From assembly GCA_021791195.1 (NCBI GenBank), contig JAJYXB010000017.1, positions 77,422-120,218 of the forward strand: a DNA stretch of 42,797 nucleotides. Direction: 5' to 3'. A program made the translations under genes and the position numbers. Under the pieces are notes generated by a model. That model made no database searches. It worked only from the letters and a program-made list of their open reading frames with translations, and was not told where the DNA came from. How positions within the stretch are numbered: the stretch's first letter is position 1; every line of letters begins with the position of its first letter. This stretch comes from Actinomycetes bacterium (GTDB lineage Bacteria; Actinomycetota; Thermoleophilia; BMS3ABIN01). Below are positions 17,603 to 25,019 of this stretch, piece by piece.

Positions 17603-17780
17603 ACCGCTGGCCGTTTCGTGGACCCCACATCTCCGGATTCGGACACTTTCCAAGGCTTTACCCATCTCGTACCCAGGGGGGGTTGAAATGGAGGTGATAG
17701 CGGGATCCACTAGGCAGGGATGCGAGGAATGTAGTTTGACCCAGACCGAATCTCCATAAGCGAAGGAGGAAGGTGAAGGA

Positions 17781-20657
17781 ATGAAGCACATTATCAATAA
17801 GAGCCGGAAGCTCAGGATCGCCGCGATTCTGGCCCCCCTGGCTCTGCTGGTTGTGCTGGCGATTGCCGTTGCCGGATATGCCAGCGCCGGGAGCTCCGTT
17901 TATTGCACGTATGGCAATTGCGGCAGCAGCCTGGCTCCCAACGCATCTTATGGCATCAGCAATCAGCTTCTATATGTAGCAAACGGCCTTTCCAGCAACG
18001 TGAAGGTGATCGACGTCGGCACCATGAATATCGTCGATACCATTCCGGTACCCAACGAAGCGGCTCCTGCCGGCATTCACGCGTTGAATCCGAGCCTGAT
18101 GAATTGGGAGATCCACGGAGTGGTACCTTCCGCTGACCACAAGGACATCTATGCGGTTGGCGCTCTCAACGGTGGCAGCTGGTCTACCACCGCTGATACG
18201 TCGTCAACCTTCCAGATGGGCGTCTACAAGGCGTACAAGATCAACACCGCCACCAAGACGCTTGACGGCACTGTCCCGCTGGAGCAGATCGCACAGGCGA
18301 CTGATCCTAACATGGGCGCTCCCAAGGTCGACAAGAACGGCAATCCCGTCATGGCGCCGACCAACAGCATGAACCCGGTCGGCTACTGCGGCCTTCAGTA
18401 CAACCTGAACGACGTCAACTCGAACTACCTGGTCGCCGCTTCGATGAACGCCGATGACGCGACGCTGTCGACGGCGCTGAAGGATCCGAGTACCGGTCAG
18501 CCGGTCAATCTGGGGCGGCCCGCTGCCGATCAGACGGGTGGCTGGACCACGGTCAACCTCTCCACCGGCCAGTTCTCGAGCTTCATGAGCGCTGACTACA
18601 ACGGCAATCTCGAATCCAGCACCTGCGGCATCGCCTGGAACGCCAACGGCACCCAGGCCTATGCCTCGCAGATGTTCGAGCCGTTGATTGACACGGTCAA
18701 CTGGAATGCAGCGGCCGCTACCGGCACGCTCACCGGCTCGATTGGCGCACTCCCGAACACCATGTACCACCAGGAGACCACGGACAAGGCCAAGGGCCAT
18801 CTGTTCGTCTCCGAAGAGAACAACATCGACGTCTACGACATGAGCACCAACACCCAGGTCGCCACCATCAATGTCTACGGCCTGCTGGGCGCCACCAAAG
18901 GCGTGCACACGCACAGCGTCGCATTCACCAACGCTGGTGGAAAAGACGTTCTCTACGCGACTGTGCGCAACTTCCCCGTGGGAAGCGCAAGCGAGATCGT
19001 TTTGGATGTATCCAACCTGAGCAGCCCGGTCCTCATCGGCTCAATATCCGGCCTCGATCCGGAAGCCTGCGGCGTCTACGCCGACACGGACAAGAGTCAG
19101 TACTATGAGGCCTCCGGCCTGACCGCCAATGCTCAGGTGGCACCGGAAGCGCCGCATAATGCTCTGAACAATGACCTGCTGTTCGTGGCCAACGGCCGCT
19201 CGAGCAACGTCAAGGTCCTGGACCCGGGCTCGCTGAAGATCGTCGACACCATTCCGGTGCCGAACGAGCAGACGCCTGCCGGCCTGCACGCCATGAACCC
19301 CGGTCTGATGAACTGGGAGGTCCATAGCATCGTCGTCTCGAAGGACAGGACGAAGATCTACACCGCGGGCGCTCTCTCCGGCGGCAGCTACCAGACTCCG
19401 GGCGACACCAGCTCTCCGTTCCAGCTGGCCGATTATCAGCTCTACACGATCGGCACCGCCAACAAGACGCTGGAAGCGCATGCGCCGCTTGCGGGTCCGA
19501 ACGATCCGGTCAACCTCGTGGGTTACTGCGGCATGGAATTCAATCTCAACAACGAGAACTCCAACATCCTCGTTGCGTCTTCCATGAACGCCTCGAACGC
19601 CACGCTGAAGACCGCGCTGAAGAATCCTGACGGTACGCCGTTTGATGCCGGCAGCGCCCGCGGCTCGGGTCACTCCGAGCTCGGCGGCTGGTCTTCGTTC
19701 AACCTGAGCACGGGCCAGAACATCGGCTTCGTCTCGGGTGACGGCTCCAATCTGGTCGACGCGTTGGGCAACGTGATCAGCGCTGACACCAACTCGCCAG
19801 AGTCCAGCACCTGCGGCATCACTTGGAACGCTGCCGGCACTGAGGGTTATGCCTCGCAGATGTTCCAGCCGCTGGTCAACAAGATCAACTGGGACGGCGC
19901 TACCGGTACCGGTACTTCCGCTGGCGTAGCCTTCCCGGCTTCAACGGTGCCTGGCACCATGTACCATCAGGAGGCGATGGACAAGGCTACCGGCATGCTC
20001 TTTATCGCCAGTAGCTCCGGCAACATCGACGTGATGGATTCGAACACCGGCGCGATAGTGGGCGCGATTGACGTCAGTTCGCTGGTTGGCACCCAGCCGG
20101 ATGTGCACGGCGTCGAGCTGTCACCGAGTGATCCGAGCATCCTCTATGTTACCGCGCGCAACACGCCGTCGGTGAATCATGCCACTGAGCTGATCCTCAA
20201 GGTCGGGAATGAGCAGAATCCCGCGACGACTACGACTCTGCTGGGCGCAATCCCGAATCTCGACATGGCCGCCTGCGGCGTCTATGCCATCGGGGACAAG
20301 GCGACCTGGCAGGCGGTGCAGGACACGACCGCTCCGAGCCTGGCGCTGTATCAGAACCGCGTCTACTGGGGCAGCATGGCGGACTACCAGGCTGGCAAGC
20401 TGTCGGTTGACTGGAGCATCAGCGCCGGCGCCACCAGCTCCGCGGCCTCCGGCGTCACCGTCGTCGGTGCGCATAGCACTAACGGCGTTTCGCTCGCCTC
20501 GGCGATGCCTCTGAATATCGGCGACATCGGCGCCACCGGCAGTGCTGGATTCACCCTCCAGTACAATGTGCCCAGCGGTGTCTCCGTGTTCATGACATCG
20601 ACATACGCGACTGCTGATGGCGGTACGTTCACCTATCCGGGCCCGTACACGCCATAA
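17781..20657 (+). CDS. Exported duplicated beta-propeller protein with shared C-terminal domain
   Basis: A 958-residue protein. A signal peptide probably ends at YASA (residue 36); the mature N-terminus carries a C-x4-C (Cys42, Cys47). Residues about 61-446 and 463-840 are two copies of one YVTN/LVIVD-like propeller unit. Matching pairs include LLYVANGLSSNVKVIDVG with LLFVANGRSSNVKVLDPG, and MNWEIHG with MNWEVHS. Each copy keeps three Cys (YCG, STCGI, A-CGVYA) and His in NWE-[IV]-H, MYHQE and near VH. Residues about 848-958 are a separate domain (WGSMADYQAGKL ... LQYNVPSGVS) also found in the protein encoded at 22821. The start has AAGGAGGAAGG upstream. The function is unknown; the conserved Cys/His suggest metal binding or disulfides. 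A 41-codon peptide gene follows 38 nt later. Confidence 0.85.
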   Translation: MKHIINKSRKLRIAAILAPLALLVVLAIAVAGYASAGSSVYCTYGNCGSSLAPNASYGISNQLLYVANGLSSNVKVIDVGTMNIVDTIPVPNEAAPAGIHALNPSLMNWEIHGVVPSADHKDIYAVGALNGGSWSTTADTSSTFQMGVYKAYKINTATKTLDGTVPLEQIAQATDPNMGAPKVDKNGNPVMAPTNSMNPVGYCGLQYNLNDVNSNYLVAASMNADDATLSTALKDPSTGQPVNLGRPAADQTGGWTTVNLSTGQFSSFMSADYNGNLESSTCGIAWNANGTQAYASQMFEPLIDTVNWNAAAATGTLTGSIGALPNTMYHQETTDKAKGHLFVSEENNIDVYDMSTNTQVATINVYGLLGATKGVHTHSVAFTNAGGKDVLYATVRNFPVGSASEIVLDVSNLSSPVLIGSISGLDPEACGVYADTDKSQYYEASGLTANAQVAPEAPHNALNNDLLFVANGRSSNVKVLDPGSLKIVDTIPVPNEQTPAGLHAMNPGLMNWEVHSIVVSKDRTKIYTAGALSGGSYQTPGDTSSPFQLADYQLYTIGTANKTLEAHAPLAGPNDPVNLVGYCGMEFNLNNENSNILVASSMNASNATLKTALKNPDGTPFDAGSARGSGHSELGGWSSFNLSTGQNIGFVSGDGSNLVDALGNVISADTNSPESSTCGITWNAAGTEGYASQMFQPLVNKINWDGATGTGTSAGVAFPASTVPGTMYHQEAMDKATGMLFIASSSGNIDVMDSNTGAIVGAIDVSSLVGTQPDVHGVELSPSDPSILYVTARNTPSVNHATELILKVGNEQNPATTTTLLGAIPNLDMAACGVYAIGDKATWQAVQDTTAPSLALYQNRVYWGSMADYQAGKLSVDWSISAGATSSAASGVTVVGAHSTNGVSLASAMPLNIGDIGATGSAGFTLQYNVPSGVSVFMTSTYATADGGTFTYPGPYTP

Positions 20658-20695
20658 AGGCCAATACTGACTTGCAAGCTGAAAAGGAGAACGGC

Positions 20696-20821
20696 ATGGC
20701 ACAGAAAAGCCAGCGTGAACCTTACGCCAAGCCGGCGCTGGTCAAGCACGAGAACCTGAAAGAGATCACGTTTGAGTGCGCCAACTGGCAGTGCAGCGTA
20801 GTGGTTCCGCAACAGCCGTAG
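20696..20821 (+). CDS. Cys-containing precursor-like peptide, copy 1
   Basis: A 41-residue open frame with a good AAGGAG site six nt before the ATG. The N-terminal half is hydrophilic and leader-like (PYAKPALVKHENLKEIT); the C-terminal half is TFECANWQCSVVVPQQP. A second gene at 24731 encodes nearly the same peptide after the next large exported protein, which is the main evidence that it is real. Tyr10, Pro13, Leu15, Glu19, Leu21 and Thr25 fall in the register of lasso-peptide leaders (Y-x2-P-x-L-x3-G-x5-T). However, the would-be core has no Asp or Glu at ring positions 7-9, so a lasso product is unlikely. No signal peptide. Possible roles: RiPP precursor, peptide-derived cofactor, or small partner of the propeller. 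Confidence 0.8.
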   Translation: MAQKSQREPYAKPALVKHENLKEITFECANWQCSVVVPQQP

Positions 20822-20851
20822 GCTGACGGCAAACGGACGATAGCTGAAATA

Positions 20852-20885
20852 CCGGGAGGACCGCCCGGATGGGCGGTCCTCCCGG
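20852..20885 (+). terminator. Perfect 15-bp hairpin after peptide gene 1
   Basis: CCGGGAGGACCGCCC (20852-20866) pairs perfectly with 20871-20885 around a GGAT loop. It starts 31 nt after the peptide stop. No T-run follows, so it may be a transcript-stabilising or processing hairpin, or only a partial terminator between the two modules. Confidence 0.65.
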
Positions 20886-20976
20886 ACCAAGCTTGAAATC
20901 CGGGCAGAAATGGCGGAGAAGACGTACAATATCGTTACGTGTTTTTTCCGCAAACAAGACAAGGAGAGCATGAGGA

Positions 20977-21558
20977 ATGAAGAGAGCTGTAGCTAGAACG
21001 TTCAGCGGGCCGCGGGGAAGGGAGAAGACCACAGCAGCGATTGTGATTCTGACGACGTTGATACTGACGCTCATATTGGGAGGATGCGGCGGCTCAGGCA
21101 GTCAGAGCACCGGCACTGGCTCTCAGCTTGATCAGCGGGCAGCGGGGGCATCGGCAGCCGGTAATACCGGCACAAATGCAACGGGCACCGCGACGGCGCC
21201 CGCGGTCAGCGGCAACGAGCAGGTACTGGCCGGGTACACGGCGGATCAGTGTCTTGCCGACATGGCCGCCCGTTATGGCACCAGCAGCGATGCCCAGCGG
21301 GTCTGCGCCCAGGTCCACCAGGACTTTGGCGCGAACGCACCCAAGACGCAGCTGCCGGCTGCGCTCACGCAGACTGAAAGCAAACTCGGCGTCAAACCGG
21401 TTGCCGGACAGCCGCCGGCGGCGAACGTATCCGCTGGCAACGGCGGAGGGGCGCCGGCAGGCGGCGGCACAACGGGTGGCGGGTCGGGCGGCACGAGCTC
21501 GGGCTGGGATAACGGTGGCATCGTCATCACGGTGCCGCAGGGACCAGCCGGACCGTAA
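20977..21558 (+). CDS. Small lipoprotein of the peptide locus
   Basis: A 193-residue protein with a basic N-terminus, one hydrophobic helix and the lipobox LILGGC (Cys near residue 37), so it should be anchored to the outer leaflet. After a Ser/Thr/Gly/Ala-rich linker comes a short helical core, VLAGYTADQCLADMAARYGTS then AQRVCAQVHQDFG, with two Cys that could pair. The tail is Gly/Ser/Thr-rich and ends IVITVPQGPAGP. I do not recognise a family. It lies between the two peptide modules on the same strand, 18 nt before the HPrK-like frame, and probably shares a transcript with it. GAGGA sits just before the ATG. Confidence 0.8.
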   Translation: MKRAVARTFSGPRGREKTTAAIVILTTLILTLILGGCGGSGSQSTGTGSQLDQRAAGASAAGNTGTNATGTATAPAVSGNEQVLAGYTADQCLADMAARYGTSSDAQRVCAQVHQDFGANAPKTQLPAALTQTESKLGVKPVAGQPPAANVSAGNGGGAPAGGGTTGGGSGGTSSGWDNGGIVITVPQGPAGP

Positions 21559-21596
21559 CCGCCCGGCAGATACAAGTGAAAGACGAAAGAGAATTC

Positions 21597-22622
21597 ATGC
21601 CAGGGAAACTCAGCCAGCGCATCGGGCAGCGTTTTAGTGACGCCAGGCCGAATGCGGCGACATACGACGTGCACGGCGTAGTGACCAAAGTGTATGCCGA
21701 CGATCATCTGCTGGCCCTGGCAGTTCAGGACTTTCTGCGGCCTTTCCGCGGACAGCCGGATGCGGCGCCGGACATTGAATTCTATCTTTTGACCAAGGAC
21801 AGCGGCTCCGCCGGCGCCCCCAGCGATTACTTTGCGGGCGCCGAGCTGCTTTATGACTGGCAGGTCCTGCGCTACAGCAGGGAAGGCCAGCTGCGTTACC
21901 AGGAGGTCCCGGGGGCGGGATCGATTGTGGCCGATCTGGACCAGGGCATTGCGGTGGCATTCGTCGAAAGTGAAATCGCCGCCTGCACCTGGTCGGTGAC
22001 TCACGTCGTCTTCTTCCCCATCTGGGCGCAGTTGCTGAAAACCCGGGGGATATTCCCGGTTCATGCCGCCGGCCTGGAACGTGGCGGCAAGGGCATCCTC
22101 TTTCCCGGAAAGAGCGGTTGCGGCAAGTCTACACTTTCACTTCATCTGCTCCACAACGGCTTCAGGCTGCTGGGGGACGATACCGTTTTTGTCAGGCAGG
22201 CAGGCGGGGGAGCAGAGATGCTCTTCTTTCCCGAGGAGGTCGACGTCTGCCCGGAAACAATCGACCTCTTCCCAACGCTGGCGCTGGCACGCAATCTTGC
22301 CGACGACCGCTGGCAGCCGAAACAGAGGGTGAACCTCAACGCGGTTAAGTCGAGCAAGGTCGTCGAGGCATCGCCGGTCGATCTGCTTGTATTTCCCGTG
22401 ATCGCCGCCGACGGCGTCACCCGTTGCGAGCGCGTCAACCAGACCGAAGCGCTCGCCGAGCTTATCCTCTATGCATTCCTGTTTATGGATCCGCAGACCA
22501 GCAAGGAGAACTTCGCGCTCCTTGCGGGCCTGGTGCAGTCGGTGGCCTGCTTCCGGCTGCACATGGGCCTTGACGGCGCCGCCCTGGCCGGCACCATTGA
22601 CGAAATTATCGCGGCGACGTAA
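21597..22622 (+). CDS. HPr kinase-like P-loop protein
   Basis: A 341-residue soluble protein. The N-terminal half is unassigned (about 155 residues, ending WSVTHVVFFPIWAQLLKTRG). It is followed by FPVHAAGLERGGKGILFPGKS and the P-loop GKSGCGKSTLS (about residues 171-181), then LLGDDTVFV, the family's aspartate pair after the P-loop. This is the HPrK/P fold seen as stand-alone proteins in lasso-peptide and other peptide clusters, where characterised members phosphorylate the precursor peptide. No HPr or PTS gene is nearby, which argues against a classical HPr kinase. The likely substrate here is one of the adjacent peptides (inference). The start could be GTG 21576; ATG 21597 has an AAAGAG upstream. 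Confidence 0.8.
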   Translation: MPGKLSQRIGQRFSDARPNAATYDVHGVVTKVYADDHLLALAVQDFLRPFRGQPDAAPDIEFYLLTKDSGSAGAPSDYFAGAELLYDWQVLRYSREGQLRYQEVPGAGSIVADLDQGIAVAFVESEIAACTWSVTHVVFFPIWAQLLKTRGIFPVHAAGLERGGKGILFPGKSGCGKSTLSLHLLHNGFRLLGDDTVFVRQAGGGAEMLFFPEEVDVCPETIDLFPTLALARNLADDRWQPKQRVNLNAVKSSKVVEASPVDLLVFPVIAADGVTRCERVNQTEALAELILYAFLFMDPQTSKENFALLAGLVQSVACFRLHMGLDGAALAGTIDEIIAAT

Positions 22623-22820
22623 TATTAGATGCCGCAATACCGGTTGTGGCTTTTTCCCCGGCCGGCAGGTGGGTGATTGCATGCCTCATCTGCCGGATGG
22701 ATCTGCAGTTGTGGGACTGCGGACGGGGCAAAGGTAAGGGGGATGGGGTCCGCGATGAGCGGCCCGACAATAGGTCCGCACAAAGCGGAAAATCACTAGG
22801 TGAGGATGAAGGGAGGAAGG

Positions 22821-24683
22821 ATGCAAACAAGATCGAAATTTCTGCTTCGATCGACAGTCATTGTACTGGGTCTGATGCTGGCGCTGGGGTTGTATTTAAG
22901 CCTGAGTTACAGCAGCAGGGCCAACGGCATCGGCGTCAGCGACTGGACAAAGCTGCAGCAGTACGTAGACGCTTACATCCAGCGTCAGTACACACCCAAC
23001 GGTGAAGGTGAGGGCAGCGTCACCCAGAACAAGGAGGGCTTTTACGTCAACCAGGCGGGTCTGCACGGCATGCTGGACTCAAATGGTGACGGCACCATCC
23101 TGGGTGAGGGTGACGACCTGGCGAAAGCGCCGGTGCTGATCGACAATCTCAGCGGCTTTACCACCCTCATTCCGGGAACGAGCTTCCGCTGCAACTGGAA
23201 CACCAGCTGCTTCGGTGCCAGCGCGGTCGCCGATATCAGGGGTGAGGTAGACGCGCACGAGGCGGCAACAGGACTCGTGCCCGACGTGATCAATTACTGC
23301 CTGACCGATCACACCGCCGCACCGACCACCGGCGCCCTGGGCTACATCGCCCAGACTGGCGCCCTGGCCAGCGACGGTTCCATACCGTACGTCTACGGCT
23401 TCACCTGGGGCCGCGACGGCTGGACCAACACGCCGGCAAACGGCGGCGCCACCACGACGGGCGGCATCTACACCTACGCCAAGTCCAATCCCGTTGCCGC
23501 TCCGGCGGCTTTGGGCACGTATACCGAGCCGTCGACGGTTCCCGGCTCATGTACCAGCGGCTCCGGCGACGCCGAACTGGTGCGTTGCGCGGCCGCATGG
23601 GCGATCGGTTCCACCGCCGGCAACGTTGGCAACGGCCAGATTCCGGGAGGCGCCAGCCCCGCCCAGACGCTCACCGGCGGGCAGATCGTGGACATCAGGT
23701 CGGATATGCCCGGCCAGACAGTGCAAGCCGGATCGGTGACGGCAAACGAGGTGCCGATCAACACCATCTTCAACACCGGTCTGCTTAACGTGAACCCCAG
23801 CGCCACTGGCGGCGTGCTGATCGCCAGCGCCTCGCAGGGCCCGGGCGGCATCGTCGCCGAGGGCCTGAAAATGCTGGGCTATGCGACGGCGACCGGCGGC
23901 TACATCCACAGCGGCGTGCCCTACTGGAACAACACCATGTCGGTGAGCCAGGGGCAGCCAAACACGGGCGTCTCCTATGCGCTGCTGACAGGTGTCAGCG
24001 CATCAGTGCCCGGAACCTCAGCCGCCACCGGCTTCAGCGATGTGGATTCCAGCGGCGTGGCTTGCGCTACCTGCGCGGGCCCGACGATCAGCAGCCCCAG
24101 CGCTACCGCAACCAGCAGCACCACAGCGACGGTCAGCAGGACGACCTCGGTGCCGTCTACCACCAAGATCGATCTGAACGGCAGCGACGGCTCTTCGGTG
24201 CACGTCAACAACACCATCCTGCATGCCAGTGACACGGAGAACCTGACCGGGCTGCATGCGGGTGTCACCTACACTGGCACGCTGACCGCGTACAACGGGC
24301 TGGCATACCCCAGCAGCACGCCGATCAGCTTCAGCACATGCGCCGGCGGCCAGCCCGGCCTGTCACTCGCGGTTACGGGCGCGACCTGGGGCTCGCTGGC
24401 CAACTACAATGCCGGCCTGCTGACTGTTTCGTTCAAGATGAGCGACTCGGTCAACGCCGCGTATAATGTGCAGATAACGGCTGTGTCCGGCACCAATGGC
24501 GTTACGCTCAATACGGCACTGCCGTATACGGTCGGTTCCGGTTCCATCGCCGCCGGCGGCTCGCTCGGGTTCTCGCTCCAGTACAATGTACCGTCGGGCG
24601 TGAGCCTGTTCCACACGTCGCTGTCCGCCAGCGCCGCGGATGTGTGCGGTAGCACGTACACATACGGTCCTCCGGCAGCCTAA
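22821..24683 (+). CDS. Exported divergent twin-rhodanese/FN3 protein with shared C-terminal domain
   Basis: A 620-residue protein with one N-terminal hydrophobic helix (signal or anchor). A divergent rhodanese-like domain follows, with VLIDNLSG near 104, the loop NYCLTDHTAAPTTGALGYIA with Cys160 at the catalytic place, and WGRDGW near 199. A second one has IVDIRSD near 291 and AGSVTANEVPIN, but SASQGPGG with Ser336 in place of Cys, and GLKMLGY. Then comes an FN3-like segment (TSSTTATVSRTTS ... LTGLHAGVTYTGTLTAYNG). The last 105 or so residues (TWGSLANYNAGLL ... LQYNVPSGVS) match the C-terminus of the propeller protein. Start ATG 22821 has GGGAGGAAGG in front; GTG 22800 is in frame. A peptide gene follows 47 nt later. 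Role unknown; export and the sulfurtransferase fold are the solid parts. Confidence 0.8.
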   Translation: MQTRSKFLLRSTVIVLGLMLALGLYLSLSYSSRANGIGVSDWTKLQQYVDAYIQRQYTPNGEGEGSVTQNKEGFYVNQAGLHGMLDSNGDGTILGEGDDLAKAPVLIDNLSGFTTLIPGTSFRCNWNTSCFGASAVADIRGEVDAHEAATGLVPDVINYCLTDHTAAPTTGALGYIAQTGALASDGSIPYVYGFTWGRDGWTNTPANGGATTTGGIYTYAKSNPVAAPAALGTYTEPSTVPGSCTSGSGDAELVRCAAAWAIGSTAGNVGNGQIPGGASPAQTLTGGQIVDIRSDMPGQTVQAGSVTANEVPINTIFNTGLLNVNPSATGGVLIASASQGPGGIVAEGLKMLGYATATGGYIHSGVPYWNNTMSVSQGQPNTGVSYALLTGVSASVPGTSAATGFSDVDSSGVACATCAGPTISSPSATATSSTTATVSRTTSVPSTTKIDLNGSDGSSVHVNNTILHASDTENLTGLHAGVTYTGTLTAYNGLAYPSSTPISFSTCAGGQPGLSLAVTGATWGSLANYNAGLLTVSFKMSDSVNAAYNVQITAVSGTNGVTLNTALPYTVGSGSIAAGGSLGFSLQYNVPSGVSLFHTSLSASAADVCGSTYTYGPPAA

Positions 24684-24730
24684 GGCCCAGGAGAAAGGCA
24701 AACGACAAAATGAACATAGGAGAAACCGAT

Positions 24731-24853
24731 ATGACAAAGGACATACGGCAGCCCTATGCGAAGCCGGAACTGGTTAGGCACGAGAACCTGAAGGATGTCA
24801 CCTTCGAGTGCGCCAACTGGCAATGCAGCGTAGTGGTTCCGAAGCAGCCGTAG
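24731..24853 (+). CDS. Cys-containing precursor-like peptide, copy 2
   Basis: A 40-residue frame with AGGAGA eight nt upstream. From PYAKP to the end it differs from copy 1 at only five positions (A/E, K/R, E/D, I/V, Q/K), and TFECANWQCSVVVP is identical. The last 12 shared codons differ by one silent base, while the leader codons carry many silent changes. This means the C-terminal half is under tighter constraint or was recently converted. The ATG at 24710 is in frame and would add seven residues, but its ribosome site is poorer. The order large exported protein then peptide repeats that at 17781-20821. Confidence 0.8.
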   Translation: MTKDIRQPYAKPELVRHENLKDVTFECANWQCSVVVPKQP

Positions 24854-24885
24854 CGATAACCTGCTTATAGCAACGGCAGAAACAC

Positions 24886-24923
24886 CGGGGGCGGCCTGCA
24901 AGGGCCGCCCCCGTTCTGTTCTT
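24886..24923 (+). terminator. Intrinsic terminator closing the peptide locus
   Basis: CGGGGGCGGCC (24886-24896) pairs with GGCCGCCCCCG (24903-24913) around TGCAAG, followed by TTCTGTTCTT. It begins 32 nt after the second peptide gene. It lies between convergent genes and may also stop the diguanylate cyclase transcript from the other side, though less well. Confidence 0.85.
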
Positions 24924-25019
24924 GGAAGTCAATTGGCAGGAAACAGGGCGCATCGCGAAACACCCCCAAGTGTCTATACCCTGACCTCCAAAAACCTGTA
25001 AAGCGGAGCTGTGCTGCCG

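Larger units (their letters stand above)
17194..17780 (+). promoter_or_regulatory. Long non-coding leader region of the secreted-protein/peptide locus
   Basis: These 587 bases lie between divergent cooC and the propeller gene and hold no convincing gene. The cooC-side half is AT-richer than its surroundings. Seen here: a 12-bp tandem repeat at 17429-17452, a terminator-like hairpin with six T at 17572-17602, and several short complementary segments before it (for example GGTC/GACC near 17486/17514). A strong ribosome site, AAGGAGGAAGG, ends near 17774 before ATG 17781. The arrangement could be an attenuated leader RNA. I could not match it to a known riboswitch consensus by eye. Confidence 0.5.

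Noticed and set aside
22626-22820. Extra small gene between the HPrK-like gene and the rhodanese/FN3 gene
   Set aside because: The open frame (residues IACLICRMDLQLWDCG) runs on out of frame into the next gene and has no ribosome site.
20696-24853. Classical lasso-peptide cluster
   Set aside because: The leader register fits, but the core lacks an acidic ring acceptor and there is no B-protease or asparagine-synthetase-like cyclase in the window.
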